Positions 16,454 to 24,261 are shown, counted from the first letter of the stretch. The stretch: DNA of 43,670 nt from CAXMQS01 sp964195995 (GCA_964195995.1 CAXMQS010000059.1:1-43670); one strand, 5' to 3'. Numbers and translations are program-made. Notes: a model not told the origin generated them from the letters alone.

Positions 16454-17317
16454 TCAGCCCGCGATGCGGATGGTGCTGATGTAGAGGCTCTCCGTTGGAC
16501 GGTCGCCGGCCACGGGAACCGCCTCGATCTTGTCCAACACATCGAGACCACTCTCGACTTGGCCGAAGACGGTGTAGTTCGGCGGCAGGGTGGTGTCCTT
16601 GAACATGATGAAGAACTGGCTGCCGTTGGTGTTGGGCCCGGCGTTGGCCATGGCGAGTGTGCCACGGGTGTAGGTGAAGTCGGCCGGCGGGAGCTCGTCT
16701 TGGTACTGATAGCCGGGTCCGCCGCTGCCGCTGGCCGTCGGGTCACCGGCCTGGTACATGAAGCCGGGGATGATGCGATGCGAGACCGTGCCGTCGTAGA
16801 AGCCCTGGCGGGCCAGGAACGCGAATGAGTTAACGGTGTTGGGGGCGGCGGCGGGGTCGAGCCGAACCACGATCTCGCCGCACGAGGTCATGATGTGCGC
16901 TCTTATCTCACCATCGGGGTCGATCCCTTGGTCCTCGGGACCCGAGAAGGTCATGGAAGTCGCCGGTGCCGGCGCCTCACCGCCACAGACCACTGGGAGG
17001 TTTCTGAAGGATTCGTAGGCGGGGCTGGCTATCGGGTCTCCCATGGGCACATCCTCTGTAGTAGCGACTTCCGTCGTTGGGGTCGTTGTTGCTTCGGTGA
17101 CCGGCGTCGTCGTTGCCGCAACCTCGGCAATTGTTGTCGTGGGGGTGGCGTCGGTTCCGCCTCGGGACAGCAGGAAGCCGACCGCGATCACGGCTAACGC
17201 CACTCCGCCGAAGCGAATGGCGTTACTCCGCAACTTGGCGCGCTTCGCCCCCTTCTGGCGAAGCTGACGCGCCTGTTGGGCGTTCTCTCGCTGTCGTTGG
17301 CGTTTATCAGTAGGCAC
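16454..17317 (-). CDS. Membrane-anchored cyclophilin-type peptidyl-prolyl isomerase
   Basis: A 287-residue protein. A basic, Gln/Arg-rich N-terminus (about 1-30) precedes one TM segment (about 33-50) and a Thr-rich linker (about 53-90), placing the enzyme outside the membrane. The cyclophilin domain follows from about 120. The active-site strip SHRIIPGFMYQAGDPT keeps the equivalents of the human Arg55, Phe60, Met61 and Gln63, and GSQFFIMF and FGQVESGLDVLDKI are present, so it should be active. It probably aids folding of exported proteins. It is divergent from lysC across a 68-bp gap. Confidence 0.9.
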   Translation of the reverse strand: MPTDKRQRQRENAQQARQLRQKGAKRAKLRSNAIRFGGVALAVIAVGFLLSRGGTDATPTTTIAEVAATTTPVTEATTTPTTEVATTEDVPMGDPIASPAYESFRNLPVVCGGEAPAPATSMTFSGPEDQGIDPDGEIRAHIMTSCGEIVVRLDPAAAPNTVNSFAFLARQGFYDGTVSHRIIPGFMYQAGDPTASGSGGPGYQYQDELPPADFTYTRGTLAMANAGPNTNGSQFFIMFKDTTLPPNYTVFGQVESGLDVLDKIEAVPVAGDRPTESLYISTIRIAG

Positions 17318-17385
17318 CGTCGGAGATACTAGGAAGGGGTCGCCGTCTACCCAGTAGCTGAGGGTGTCACCGATAGACTTATTCC

Positions 17386-18603
17386 ATGTCCCTCGTCGTG
17401 CAGAAGTACGGCGGCACCTCCCTGGCTGATGCCGACCGAGTTCGCGCTGTCGCTACGCGTGTCGCAACCGCCCGCGAACGAGGCGATCAGGTCGTGGTCG
17501 TCGTCTCGGCCATGGGCCACACCACAGACGATCTCGTAGCGTTGGCGGGCGGCGTGTCCGATGGATTGCACCCCCGCGAGATGGACATGCTCCTCACGGC
17601 GGGCGAGCGCATCGCGATGGCGCTGACCGCTATGGCCATCAGAGACAGGGGCATAGAGGCCATGAGCCTTACCGGGTCGCAAGCGGGGATTCTCACAGAC
17701 GCCGCTCATGGCAACGCCAAGATCACCGAGATCCGGGGTGATCGAGTGCGACAAGGCCTTGAGGAGGGGAAGGTGGTCATCGTTGCCGGCTTCCAGGGTG
17801 TCGACCCCCAAAGCAGAGAGATAACAACCCTGGGCCGGGGCGGCTCCGATGCCACCGCGGTGGCTCTGGCCGCCTCCCTCGGCGCCGAGAGTTGTGAGAT
17901 CTACACAGACGTGGACGGGGTGCTCACCGCTGATCCCCGTGTCGTCCCCGATGCCCGCAAACTCGAGGAAGTCTCATACGACGAGATGCTCGAGCTGGCA
18001 GCCTCCGGCGCTACGGTTCTCATGGCGAGGTCGGTCGAGGTTGGTAGGCGTTTCGGGATACCGATTCATGTCAGGTCCTCGTTCCACGACGAGCCGGGAA
18101 CCTGGGTCAAGGAGGAGACTTTGGAAGAAGCGATCGTCCGAGGCGTTTCCCACAACGACGGTGAGGCCAAGATCACGGTCCATGGTGTCCCCGATAGCCC
18201 GGGCGTCGCCGCCTCACTGTTCAGCCGGTTGGCCAAGGATGGCATCGGGGCCGACATGATCGTTCAGAACGTTTCGACCGACGGCATCACCGACATCAGC
18301 TTCACGATCCCCAAAGCCAGCGCCGATGCAGCCCTCGAGGCTTCCCGCGGCGCCGCCGCCGAGATGGACGCCAAAGGCGTCGACCTGGAGACCGATATCG
18401 CTCGCGTTTCTATCGTTGGCGCAGGCATGCAGTCGGACCCCAGTGTGGCGGCGAGAATGTTCTCGACTCTGTCCGACAACGGCGTCAACATCGAGATGAT
18501 CAGCACCTCGGATATTCGCATCTCGTGCGTCGTAAAGGGCGGACGCATCCTCGAAGCGGTTGCCGCTCTCCACACCGAGTTCGATCCTCCGACACCAACA
18601 TGA
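17386..18603 (+). CDS. lysC: Aspartate kinase
   Basis: A 405-residue enzyme that phosphorylates aspartate, the first step to lysine, threonine, methionine and diaminopimelate. The N-terminal KYGGTSLAD matches the family K-x-GG-T-S motif. TTLGRGGSDATAVALAA and CEIYTDVDGVLTADPR complete the kinase domain, which ends near residue 245. Two ACT domains follow (about 265-335 and 345-400), the usual site of lysine/threonine feedback. In related genera a beta subunit starts inside this gene; no clear internal ribosome site was checked. The stop overlaps the asd start by 4 bp (ATGA), the usual lysC-asd coupling. Confidence 0.96.
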   Translation: MSLVVQKYGGTSLADADRVRAVATRVATARERGDQVVVVVSAMGHTTDDLVALAGGVSDGLHPREMDMLLTAGERIAMALTAMAIRDRGIEAMSLTGSQAGILTDAAHGNAKITEIRGDRVRQGLEEGKVVIVAGFQGVDPQSREITTLGRGGSDATAVALAASLGAESCEIYTDVDGVLTADPRVVPDARKLEEVSYDEMLELAASGATVLMARSVEVGRRFGIPIHVRSSFHDEPGTWVKEETLEEAIVRGVSHNDGEAKITVHGVPDSPGVAASLFSRLAKDGIGADMIVQNVSTDGITDISFTIPKASADAALEASRGAAAEMDAKGVDLETDIARVSIVGAGMQSDPSVAARMFSTLSDNGVNIEMISTSDIRISCVVKGGRILEAVAALHTEFDPPTPT

Positions 18604-19607
18604 GCGCCATCGCCATCGTCGGGGCTACAGGAGCCGTTGGCCGCACCATGGTCTCGATCCTCGAGCAGAGAGACTTCCCCGTCACCTCGTTGCGCCTGAT
18701 GGCTTCGAGCCGCTCCGCCGGGGCCGAGGTCGACACCAAGTGGGGGACGGTCACGATTGAGGATCTCGACCAGGCGGATCCGTCAGGCCTCGACATCGCC
18801 CTGTACTCGGCGGGAGGTGACAGGTCACGAGCCCATGCCCCGCGCTTCGCCGAGGCCGGCGTCGTCGTGGTCGACAACTCATCTGCATTCCGGATGCGTG
18901 ACGACGTGCCGTTGGTCGTCGTCGATGTCAACGATCACGCCATCGCTGGTCACAGCAACATCATCGCCAATCCCAACTGCACGACGATGAACGTGATGAT
19001 GGCGGCGGGACCGCTTCACAGCGCTTTCGGGCTCACCTCCATGGTGGTTTCGTCGTACCAGGCGGTTTCGGGCTCGGGACACCAAGGCACTGCCGAGCTC
19101 GTGCGCCAGAACGAAGCTCTCGGCAAGGATCCTGATGCTCTAGTTAGTGGCGAGTGGATCGACCCCGGGAGCGAGGTCTACACGCGACCTATCGCCTGGA
19201 ACGTGCTGCCTTTCGCCGGCAGCCTTGGCGAACAGGGGTACACCGACGAGGAGTGGAAGCTGGTATACGAGAGCCGCAAGATCTTGGACATCGACGGCCT
19301 CTCTGTCGAGCCGACCTGTGTCCGGGTCCCCGTGATCGCCGGCCACGGCATCGCCGCCACCATGCGCTTTGCGCAGGCGGTCGACCTAGAGGAAGCGGCG
19401 GCAGTCCTGGAGGCCGCACCCGGGTTGGAACTGTGGGCCGACGAAACCCCGACAGCTCTCGACAGTGCCGGTCGCGACGAGGTCCTCGCCGGTCGGCTTC
19501 GCCCCACCATTGGCGAGCCGGGCGGCCTCAACGTGTGGGTTGTTGGGGACAACCTGCGTAAGGGCGCCGCTTTGAACGCCGTTCAGATCGCACAAGCGTT
19601 GCTTTAG
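18600..19607 (+). CDS. asd: Aspartate-semialdehyde dehydrogenase
   Basis: A 335-residue enzyme that reduces aspartyl phosphate to the semialdehyde with NADPH. The N-terminal nucleotide motif is AIVGATGAVGRTMV. The catalytic Cys is in NPNCTTMNVMMA, and the substrate-binding helix has SYQAVSGSGHQG. EPTCVRVPVIAGHG holds the catalytic His. The open frame extends 75 bp upstream, but the ATG at 18600 overlaps the lysC stop and begins the normal N-terminus. Translation is likely coupled to lysC, so the first two steps of the aspartate pathway are made together. Confidence 0.96.
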   Translation: MSAIAIVGATGAVGRTMVSILEQRDFPVTSLRLMASSRSAGAEVDTKWGTVTIEDLDQADPSGLDIALYSAGGDRSRAHAPRFAEAGVVVVDNSSAFRMRDDVPLVVVDVNDHAIAGHSNIIANPNCTTMNVMMAAGPLHSAFGLTSMVVSSYQAVSGSGHQGTAELVRQNEALGKDPDALVSGEWIDPGSEVYTRPIAWNVLPFAGSLGEQGYTDEEWKLVYESRKILDIDGLSVEPTCVRVPVIAGHGIAATMRFAQAVDLEEAAAVLEAAPGLELWADETPTALDSAGRDEVLAGRLRPTIGEPGGLNVWVVGDNLRKGAALNAVQIAQALL

Positions 19608-19644
19608 AGCAACGCACTCCCACCCAGGGCCCAAAGCTGGTTAC

Positions 19645-20202
19645 TCAGCCCTTCATCCCGTGGCCGTGGCCTTCTTCGAGCACGTCCCAGGGTGCGGCTG
19701 CGTCGGGGTCAGCGGTGTTCCACACTTCCTCGGGAGGCGGTTCGCTCTCCTCGATGAAGATCCTCTGGTGCCGGTCGTAGTCCTCCGCCGACACCGGCGC
19801 CAGCGCCAACACCATGATCGAGATCATTCCGCCCACGACTGCGGGCCACGGGCTTTCTCCGACGATCGACATCACGGCACCGACAACGCTGGCGTCGAGA
19901 GCGATGAGGAGCCGAACCACGACCGTCTGGCGGTAGACATCGAAGTGCCCGACCTCGATCGGGCGTTGCCGATACCACCTGACGGCGAATGCCGAGATGA
20001 ACCCGACTCCCACGACGATGATGAGGCCGAGCCATGTCGGTGACCCGTCGTCGCCTGCCAGGAACACCCCGGCGACGGCGGCGGCGAACGCGATGACCCC
20101 GGCGGCAGCCTGCAACCTCACGAGTGTTGTCAGCGGTCGATCTGGAGCCGTTTCCGGAATCACCCGTAAACGGTACGAGGCGTACACAGAAAGTGACGGC
20201 AA
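19645..20202 (-). CDS. Hypothetical membrane protein, four predicted TM segments
   Basis: A 185-residue protein I do not recognise. Hydrophobic segments lie at about 28-48, 56-74, 92-110 and 117-138, and are followed by a soluble acidic tail rich in Pro and Glu that ends in GHGHG. The first 20 residues are polar with several Arg. Later in-frame GTG starts exist, for example near residue 14, so the exact start is uncertain. It is convergent with asd (37-bp gap). Its 5' end abuts a non-coding repeat region, which must hold its promoter. Confidence 0.65.
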   Translation of the reverse strand: MPSLSVYASYRLRVIPETAPDRPLTTLVRLQAAAGVIAFAAAVAGVFLAGDDGSPTWLGLIIVVGVGFISAFAVRWYRQRPIEVGHFDVYRQTVVVRLLIALDASVVGAVMSIVGESPWPAVVGGMISIMVLALAPVSAEDYDRHQRIFIEESEPPPEEVWNTADPDAAAPWDVLEEGHGHGMKG

Positions 20203-20212
20203 AGCTGTCTGT

Positions 20213-20356
20213 CTCTCTCCCCATAGGGGGGTTCCGGCGAAGCCGGGGAGTGGGGCTTCCTCTCGGGCGCGTGTTTCGACATGTCGTCAGAGCTGTAAAC
20301 AGGAAGCCCCCTCCGACCTCGCTGCGCTCGGCCACCTCCCCCTAGAGGGAGGAAAC
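20213..20356. repeat. Interspersed palindromic repeat, copy A
   Basis: This stretch matches the element at 27463-27604 over most of its length. Shared blocks are a CTCTCCC...GGGG palindrome, CCGGCGAAGCCGGGGAG, a GGGCG-GTGTT-ACATGTCG block, and the final 55 bp beginning GGAAGCCCCCTCCGACCTCG. No gene is visible. The reverse strand yields only low-complexity frames. It lies between the promoter of the membrane protein at 19645 and tRNA-Pro. Confidence 0.75.
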
Positions 20357-20380
20357 CTTGCTCGGACCTGGTCGGACTGT

Positions 20381-20398
20381 CTCCCCCTGAAGGGGGAG
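20381..20398. repeat. Short perfect hairpin at the edge of repeat copy A
   Basis: CTCCCCCT and AGGGGGAG pair around GA. It resembles the hairpin at the end of the 55/56-bp unit and may be a decayed further copy. It is followed by CACCTCCGCTCCTTGGGGGG. Confidence 0.5.
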
Positions 20399-20426
20399 GC
20401 CACCTCCGCTCCTTGGGGGGTAACAC

Positions 20427-20460
20427 GTGAACAACCCGCTTCTATGGGCGGGTTGTTCAC
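20427..20460 (-). terminator. 13-bp hairpin at the distal end of the tRNA-Pro repeat array
   Basis: GTGAACAACCCGC and GCGGGTTGTTCAC pair perfectly around an 8-nt loop. It lies next to the leftmost tRNA 3'-end fragment, in the position a tRNA terminator would take on the minus strand. It differs from the terminators inside the 204-bp units, so it may be the original terminator of the tRNA gene. Confidence 0.6.
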
Positions 20461-20635
20461 TAGTCGGGACGGCCGGATTCGAACCGGCGACCTAGCAAGG
20501 AGCGTCGGCCGCAGGCCGACACCTTCGAAACGAGGTCGAGTCTGGGTAGGGCTCGAGACGAGGCGAGCCTCCGGCGCAGCCGGGCATCCCAACAGGTTCC
20601 GTGTGTGTTGCCTTCGTTGCATCCCCAGCGCGAAC

Positions 20636-20661
20636 CGAGGCCCGCCTTGCGGCGGGCCTCG
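20636..20661 (-). terminator. Hairpin terminator in repeat copy 1
   Basis: CGAGGCCCGCC and GGCGGGCCTCG pair (11 bp) around TTGC. The minus-strand position is just after the second tRNA 3'-end fragment. The same hairpin occurs in copy 2. Confidence 0.7.
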
Positions 20662-20839
20662 TTCTAGTCGGGACGGCCGGATTCGAACCGGCGACCTAGC
20701 AAGGAGCGTCGGCCGCAGGCCGACACCTTCGAGACGAGGTCGAGTCTGGGTAGGGCTCGAGACGAGGCGAGCCTCCGGCGCAGCCGGGCATCCCAACAGG
20801 TTCGGTGTGTGTTGCCTTCGTTGCATCCCCAGCGCGAAC

Positions 20840-20865
20840 CGAGGCCCGCCTTGCGGCGGGCCTCG
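20840..20865 (-). terminator. Hairpin terminator of tRNA-Pro (repeat copy 2)
   Basis: The same 11-bp stem as at 20636, starting about 6 nt after the 3' end of the complete tRNA-Pro on the minus strand. It is well placed to end the tRNA transcript. Confidence 0.75.
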
Positions 20866-20871
20866 TTCTAG

Positions 20872-20945
20872 TCGGGACGGCCGGATTCGAACCGGCGACC
20901 TCATCGTCCCGAACGATGCGCGCTACCAAGCTGCGCCACGTCCCG
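20872..20945 (-). tRNA. tRNA-Pro (anticodon CGG)
   Basis: The minus strand reads CGGGACG at the 5' acceptor and CGTCCCG-A at the 3' end. The D arm has GGCGCAGCTTGGTAGCGC, the anticodon stem CATCG/CGATG encloses TTCGGGA, and the T arm has GGTTCGAATCC. The anticodon is CGG (Pro, CCG codons). CCA is not encoded. It is the only complete copy; two 32-bp 3' fragments follow downstream at 204-bp spacing. Confidence 0.95.
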
Positions 20946-20957
20946 ATTGAGGGAATC

Positions 20958-22217
20958 CTATCCGTTGTCGGGTCGGAGGGACACGTCGACCCGGAGGCGG
21001 TCGATGCGGTGGCGGTCCATACGGAGCACCGTCAGCTCCGTGCCGTCCATGTTGATGCTGTCTGCGACCTCGGGGATCCGTCCCGCAACGTCGAGGAAGA
21101 GGCCTCCGACGGTCGAGTACTCGCCATCGGGGAAGGCGACTCCGATGGCCTCTGCCAGGTCTTCGAGCGGGAGCCTGCCGTCGACCAGCCAACGACGCTG
21201 CGCCACCTGCACGACGGCGGGGGAGCCCGGGTCGTACTCATCCTGGAGCTCACCGGTGAGCTCGGCGATCAGGTCCTTGACGGTGACTATGCCCTCGACG
21301 CCACCGTGCTCGTCGGTGACCACGGCAAAGCCCCAGCGGCGCTCTCTCATCTCACGCAGCAGCTCGAGAATGGACTTCGACTCGGGAACGTAGATCGGCT
21401 CGCGGATGACGGAAGAGATGTCACCCGAAGATGGGTCAAAGCTGGTGCGGATGACGTCCTTGACATAGAGGATGCCCACCAGCTCGTCGAGGCCGCCATC
21501 GATCACCGGGAATCGAGCGTGAGCGGTCTTGGTAACCGCCTCCCGAATGCTGTCCATCGTCACCGGGGCAGACAGCGTCACGACCTCGCGTCGCGGTGTC
21601 ATGACTTCGCGGACACTGCGGTCTGCGAGCTCGAAGAGCGAGTGGATGATCTCTCGCTCCATGGCCTCGATCTCGCCCCCCTCCTCTCCGAGTTCGGCCA
21701 TGGCGCGGATGTCATCCTCGGTGACGACTGGTGCATCGTTCAGGGGAATCCTCAGCAAACGGAATACTCCCCTAGCGATCGCCTGGAAGATCCGCGCCAG
21801 CGGTCGCAGCACGACTCGTAAGCGGTGGATCGTCGGCGCAACGGTCAGGCTGTAACGCTCGGGATAGCGAGCAGCGAGGCTCTTGGGCGTAATCTCCCCG
21901 ATCACGAGGATCACGGCCGTCACCGCCAGCGTCGACAGCCATGGTCCCCAGCTCTCGCCGAGGAGATCTATGAACAGCACAGCAGCCAGGGTGGCGATGA
22001 CGATGTTGACGAAGTTGTTCGCGATCAGCAGAGTCGACAGCGTCGAGTCGTAGTCGGCGACCAGTTCACCGAGACGCCTACCTCTCTCGGTGTCTCCGAG
22101 CTGACGGACTCGCTCGCGAGGGATCCCGATGATCGCCGTCTCTGAGCCGGAGAAGAATCCAGATGCCACGATGAAGACACCGAGCACGGCGAGGTAGCCG
22201 ATATGCAGGGCGCTCAC
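20958..22217 (-). CDS. CNNM/CorC-type membrane protein (DUF21-CBS-CorC_HlyC)
   Basis: A 419-residue protein of the hemolysin C/CorC family, linked to magnesium and other divalent cation efflux. The DUF21 membrane domain (about 1-190) begins with a TM and SGSETAIIGIPRERV, then TPKSLAARYPE. The CBS pair (about 205-330) has MTPRREVVTLSA, ARFPVIDGGLDELVGILYVKDV and GFAVVTDEHGGVEGIVTVKDLI. The C-terminal CorC_HlyC domain has VDGRLPLEDLAEA and GEYSTVGGLFL. It lies downstream of the receiver-domain gene with a 34-bp gap. Function in cation homeostasis is by family. Confidence 0.9.
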   Translation of the reverse strand: MSALHIGYLAVLGVFIVASGFFSGSETAIIGIPRERVRQLGDTERGRRLGELVADYDSTLSTLLIANNFVNIVIATLAAVLFIDLLGESWGPWLSTLAVTAVILVIGEITPKSLAARYPERYSLTVAPTIHRLRVVLRPLARIFQAIARGVFRLLRIPLNDAPVVTEDDIRAMAELGEEGGEIEAMEREIIHSLFELADRSVREVMTPRREVVTLSAPVTMDSIREAVTKTAHARFPVIDGGLDELVGILYVKDVIRTSFDPSSGDISSVIREPIYVPESKSILELLREMRERRWGFAVVTDEHGGVEGIVTVKDLIAELTGELQDEYDPGSPAVVQVAQRRWLVDGRLPLEDLAEAIGVAFPDGEYSTVGGLFLDVAGRIPEVADSINMDGTELTVLRMDRHRIDRLRVDVSLRPDNG

Positions 22218-22251
22218 GATGAGCTCCTAGGAGGAGGCTCGTCCTCTTGGG

Positions 22252-22620
22252 TCATGGGGCATCGAGGGCCTGTGCAACCGCTGCCCTCAGTTCGAAGGCT
22301 GTGAAAGGCTTTCGAACCCAGGCTGCTGCGCCTGCCCGCTTGGCGAGGAACGCGTCGGCGTTGCGATCCAACAGCATGACCACCGGCACAGCGGGATCAC
22401 CGTTCACCGAAGCGGCCTCCTTCATGGACCTGGTGATGGCCATACCACCCATCGACCCGACCTGGAGGTCGGCGACAACGACATCGACCTCCTCCGTTGT
22501 GGCGCGACCGGCAGCTGCTGCCGGATCGTCTTCATCCAGGAGGATCGTTCCTGGTTCGATCAGTGCGGAGTGGACATCGGAGCGCACCCAATCGGTGTCG
22601 CAGACGAGTAGAGCCTTCAT
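22252..22620 (-). CDS. Stand-alone response-regulator receiver protein
   Basis: A 122-residue receiver domain without an output domain. Conserved positions are the acidic pair Asp8/Asp10 (VCDTDW), the phospho-acceptor Asp51 (VVVADLQVGSMGGMAI), and Lys104 in VRKPFTAFE. The frame is open to 22668, but the ATG at 22620 starts the first strand. Such proteins act by protein contact, for example in phosphorelays. It precedes the CNNM gene by 34 bp on the same strand, so co-transcription is likely. The kinase partner is unknown. Confidence 0.8.
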   Translation of the reverse strand: MKALLVCDTDWVRSDVHSALIEPGTILLDEDDPAAAAGRATTEEVDVVVADLQVGSMGGMAITRSMKEAASVNGDPAVPVVMLLDRNADAFLAKRAGAAAWVRKPFTAFELRAAVAQALDAP

Positions 22621-22639
22621 CGTCAGAGATTGTATTGGC

Positions 22640-22666
22640 GGCATGCATCCGGTGTCACCGCATGCC
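22640..22666. promoter_or_regulatory. Nested palindrome between divergent genes
   Basis: GGCATGC and GCATGCC form an inverted repeat, and the self-complementary GGTGTCACC lies between them. It occupies the 51-bp gap between the divergent receiver and NfeD-like genes. It could be an operator for a dimeric regulator; no regulator is identified. Confidence 0.35.
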
Positions 22667-22671
22667 ATAGC

Positions 22672-23922
22672 ATGCGCCGCGTGAAGCGCCTCCTGCTGTT
22701 CATCTTCGTCACCGCTCTTGTCGCTGCCACCCCGGCCGTGGCTCAGGAGGAGTCAAGCCAAGTTGTCGTGGCCGAGGTAGCCGGTCCACTGGACTCGGTG
22801 GCCATCGACTTCCTGATGGACACGATTGAGGGCAGTGACGCCCAGGTCATCATCATTCAGCTGAACTCACCAGGCGCCGTTTCTGGCGACATCGTGGACC
22901 TCCTTCAGCTTGTCGCCGATCCCCCGGTCCCCGTAGTGGTGTGGGTGGGTCCAGATCCCGCGGTGGCACAGGGCGGCGCCGGACAGTTGTTGTTGGCCGC
23001 CAGCCTGGGAACGGCGGCACCAGGGGTCAAGGTCGGCTATCTCCTTCCAACAGTGGCCGGCGATCGCTCCGCGGATTCCAACTTCGACGGTCCTTCGCCC
23101 AACGATCGCTACAAGGTCGTGGAACCCGACGAGCTGATCGATCTCGTTGTGCCCTCTCTCGGCCAGCTGGTCACTGCCCTCGATGGCATGGAGTTCAGCA
23201 TCGGAGATCAGGCCATGACTCTGGACACCGCCGAGACGATCACCGACGACGCTGGCAACGAGGTGTTGAGGCCAACGTCGCAGATCCGGTTCACCGAGGT
23301 GGGTCTGTGGGGCAAGACCCTGCGTCTCGGCATCCGTCCTGAGGCCGCTTTCTTCTTCCTCGTCGCCGGACTGACTCTGGCTGCGTTCGAGTTCTACGCG
23401 GCGGGGACCGGTCTCATGGCCGCTGTCGCCATCGCCTCGCTCTTCATCGCCGGCTACGGAATGTCTGAACTACCGCTTCGATGGTGGGCGGTGGCGGCGA
23501 CGCTGGTTGGGCTGTTCCTGTACGTCGTCGACTTCCAACGGAACGCTCTTGGGTTGGCATCGGTCGTGGGTACTGGTCTGCTGTGGGCGGGTGGCATGTG
23601 GTTCACCGATGCTTCCCCCCAGATCTCCCCGATCTGGTGGGTGGTGATCCTCGTCGTCATCGGGACCGCTCTCTTCTTTGGAATCGGTATGACGGCGGTG
23701 GTCCGATCTCGATTCGGCACGAGGACCATCGGTCGCGAGCACCTGGTGGGTCGGATCGGAACGGCGGTTGAGGCCATCTCTCCGGTTGGGCCGGTTCTGG
23801 TCGATGGTGCCCAGTGGACGGCAACGGCGGCCCGGGCCTCCGGCATCGCGGCTGGAGACGCCGTCGAGATCGTTGCGGTTTCTGGCATCCAGCTCGAGGT
23901 GCAGCCGGTCGACAGTCCTTAA
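22672..23922 (+). CDS. NfeD-like membrane protein with ClpP-like domain lacking the catalytic Ser
   Basis: A 416-residue protein. Residues 1-24 are a signal peptide (MRRVKRLLLFIFVTALVAAT). A ClpP/crotonase-like domain follows (about 30-190), with VVVAEVAGPLDSVAIDFL and IIIQLNSPGAVSGDIVDLL. Four or more TM segments lie at about 222-350, and an NfeD OB-fold domain is at the end (LVGRIGTAVEAISPVGPVLVDG). In active relatives the nucleophile lies in an S-A-G motif (SGARAASAGT). Here the matching part is PAVAQGGAGQLL, with Gly in place of Ser. Thus protease activity is doubtful, while the membrane and OB parts look intact. The ATG at 22672 is chosen over the upstream in-frame start because it begins the signal peptide. 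No stomatin-like partner gene is adjacent. Confidence 0.8.
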   Translation: MRRVKRLLLFIFVTALVAATPAVAQEESSQVVVAEVAGPLDSVAIDFLMDTIEGSDAQVIIIQLNSPGAVSGDIVDLLQLVADPPVPVVVWVGPDPAVAQGGAGQLLLAASLGTAAPGVKVGYLLPTVAGDRSADSNFDGPSPNDRYKVVEPDELIDLVVPSLGQLVTALDGMEFSIGDQAMTLDTAETITDDAGNEVLRPTSQIRFTEVGLWGKTLRLGIRPEAAFFFLVAGLTLAAFEFYAAGTGLMAAVAIASLFIAGYGMSELPLRWWAVAATLVGLFLYVVDFQRNALGLASVVGTGLLWAGGMWFTDASPQISPIWWVVILVVIGTALFFGIGMTAVVRSRFGTRTIGREHLVGRIGTAVEAISPVGPVLVDGAQWTATAARASGIAAGDAVEIVAVSGIQLEVQPVDSP

Positions 23923-23934
23923 CGCCACCCATAT

Positions 23935-23955
23935 TTTCCCTGGAGAAGTGGGAAA
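23935..23955. promoter_or_regulatory. Inverted repeat upstream of whiB
   Basis: TTTCCC and GGGAAA flank 9 bases in an AT-richer patch between the NfeD-like and whiB genes. It may be an operator for whiB or a weak terminator of the upstream gene. Confidence 0.35.
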
Positions 23956-23983
23956 TCGATTACTACTTTCCTTTCTCCTGGAG

Positions 23984-23993
23984 AGGAGGAGGG
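23984..23993 (+). promoter_or_regulatory. Strong ribosome binding site of whiB
   Basis: AGGAGGAGGG ends 7 nt before the GTG at 24001, the ideal spacing. It favours this GTG over the in-frame ATG at 24007. Confidence 0.7.
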
Positions 23994-24000
23994 CCTAGCT

Positions 24001-24261
24001 GTGACGATGGACGCGATCGATAGGGAATGGCAGGTCGACGGCCTATGTCGAGGCAATCATTCCCACCTGTTCTTCCCTCCTAGCACCGTTGAACGCAAGG
24101 ACGAGCGCGAGAACCGCGAGATGAAGGCGAAGGCCATCTGCTCGGTATGCCGGGTACAGGGCGAGTGCCGCGACTACGCCGTCGCCATTCGCGAGCCTTA
24201 TGGCATCTGGGGCGGTCTCACCGAGGTCGAGCGCCGCCAGGTTCTCGCCAGCAAGAGCTAA
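24001..24261 (+). CDS. WhiB-family iron-sulfur transcriptional regulator
   Basis: An 86-residue protein with the four WhiB cysteines at 16, 47, 50 and 56 (single C, then CSVC, then C after five residues). They bind a 4Fe-4S cluster. GIWGGLTEVERRQ is the conserved turn that contacts sigma factor region 4, and FFPPS before it is also typical. The short basic C-terminal tail is limited to a few residues. Family members sense redox or nitric oxide and control development or stress genes. The last 4 bp overlap the convergent selB gene. The family is restricted to Actinobacteria and their phages, which supports the taxonomic call. Confidence 0.95.
   Translation: MTMDAIDREWQVDGLCRGNHSHLFFPPSTVERKDERENREMKAKAICSVCRVQGECRDYAVAIREPYGIWGGLTEVERRQVLASKS

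Larger units (their letters stand above)
20462..20869. repeat. Two tandem 204-bp units, each carrying the tRNA-Pro 3' end
   Basis: Copy 1 is 20462-20665 and copy 2 is 20666-20869. They differ at only two positions that I found: an A/G in the CTTCGA-ACGAGG block, and a C/G in GGTTC-GTGTG. Each unit begins with the same 32 bp that ends the tRNA-Pro gene at 20870-20901 (T arm and 3' acceptor). Each then has a GTCGGCC/GGCCGAC hairpin and ends in an 11-bp terminator hairpin. The array reads as tRNA, terminator, tRNA 3' end, terminator, tRNA 3' end, terminator on the minus strand. No open frame in it looks real. Confidence 0.9.

Noticed and set aside
17318..17385. Lysine riboswitch before lysC
   Set aside because: 68 bp is too short and no L-box pattern is seen.
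20287..20904. 205-codon minus-strand ORF across the tRNA-Pro array
   Set aside because: It is repeat-derived and includes tRNA 3' ends read as peptide (SPVRIRPSR); it is not a protein.
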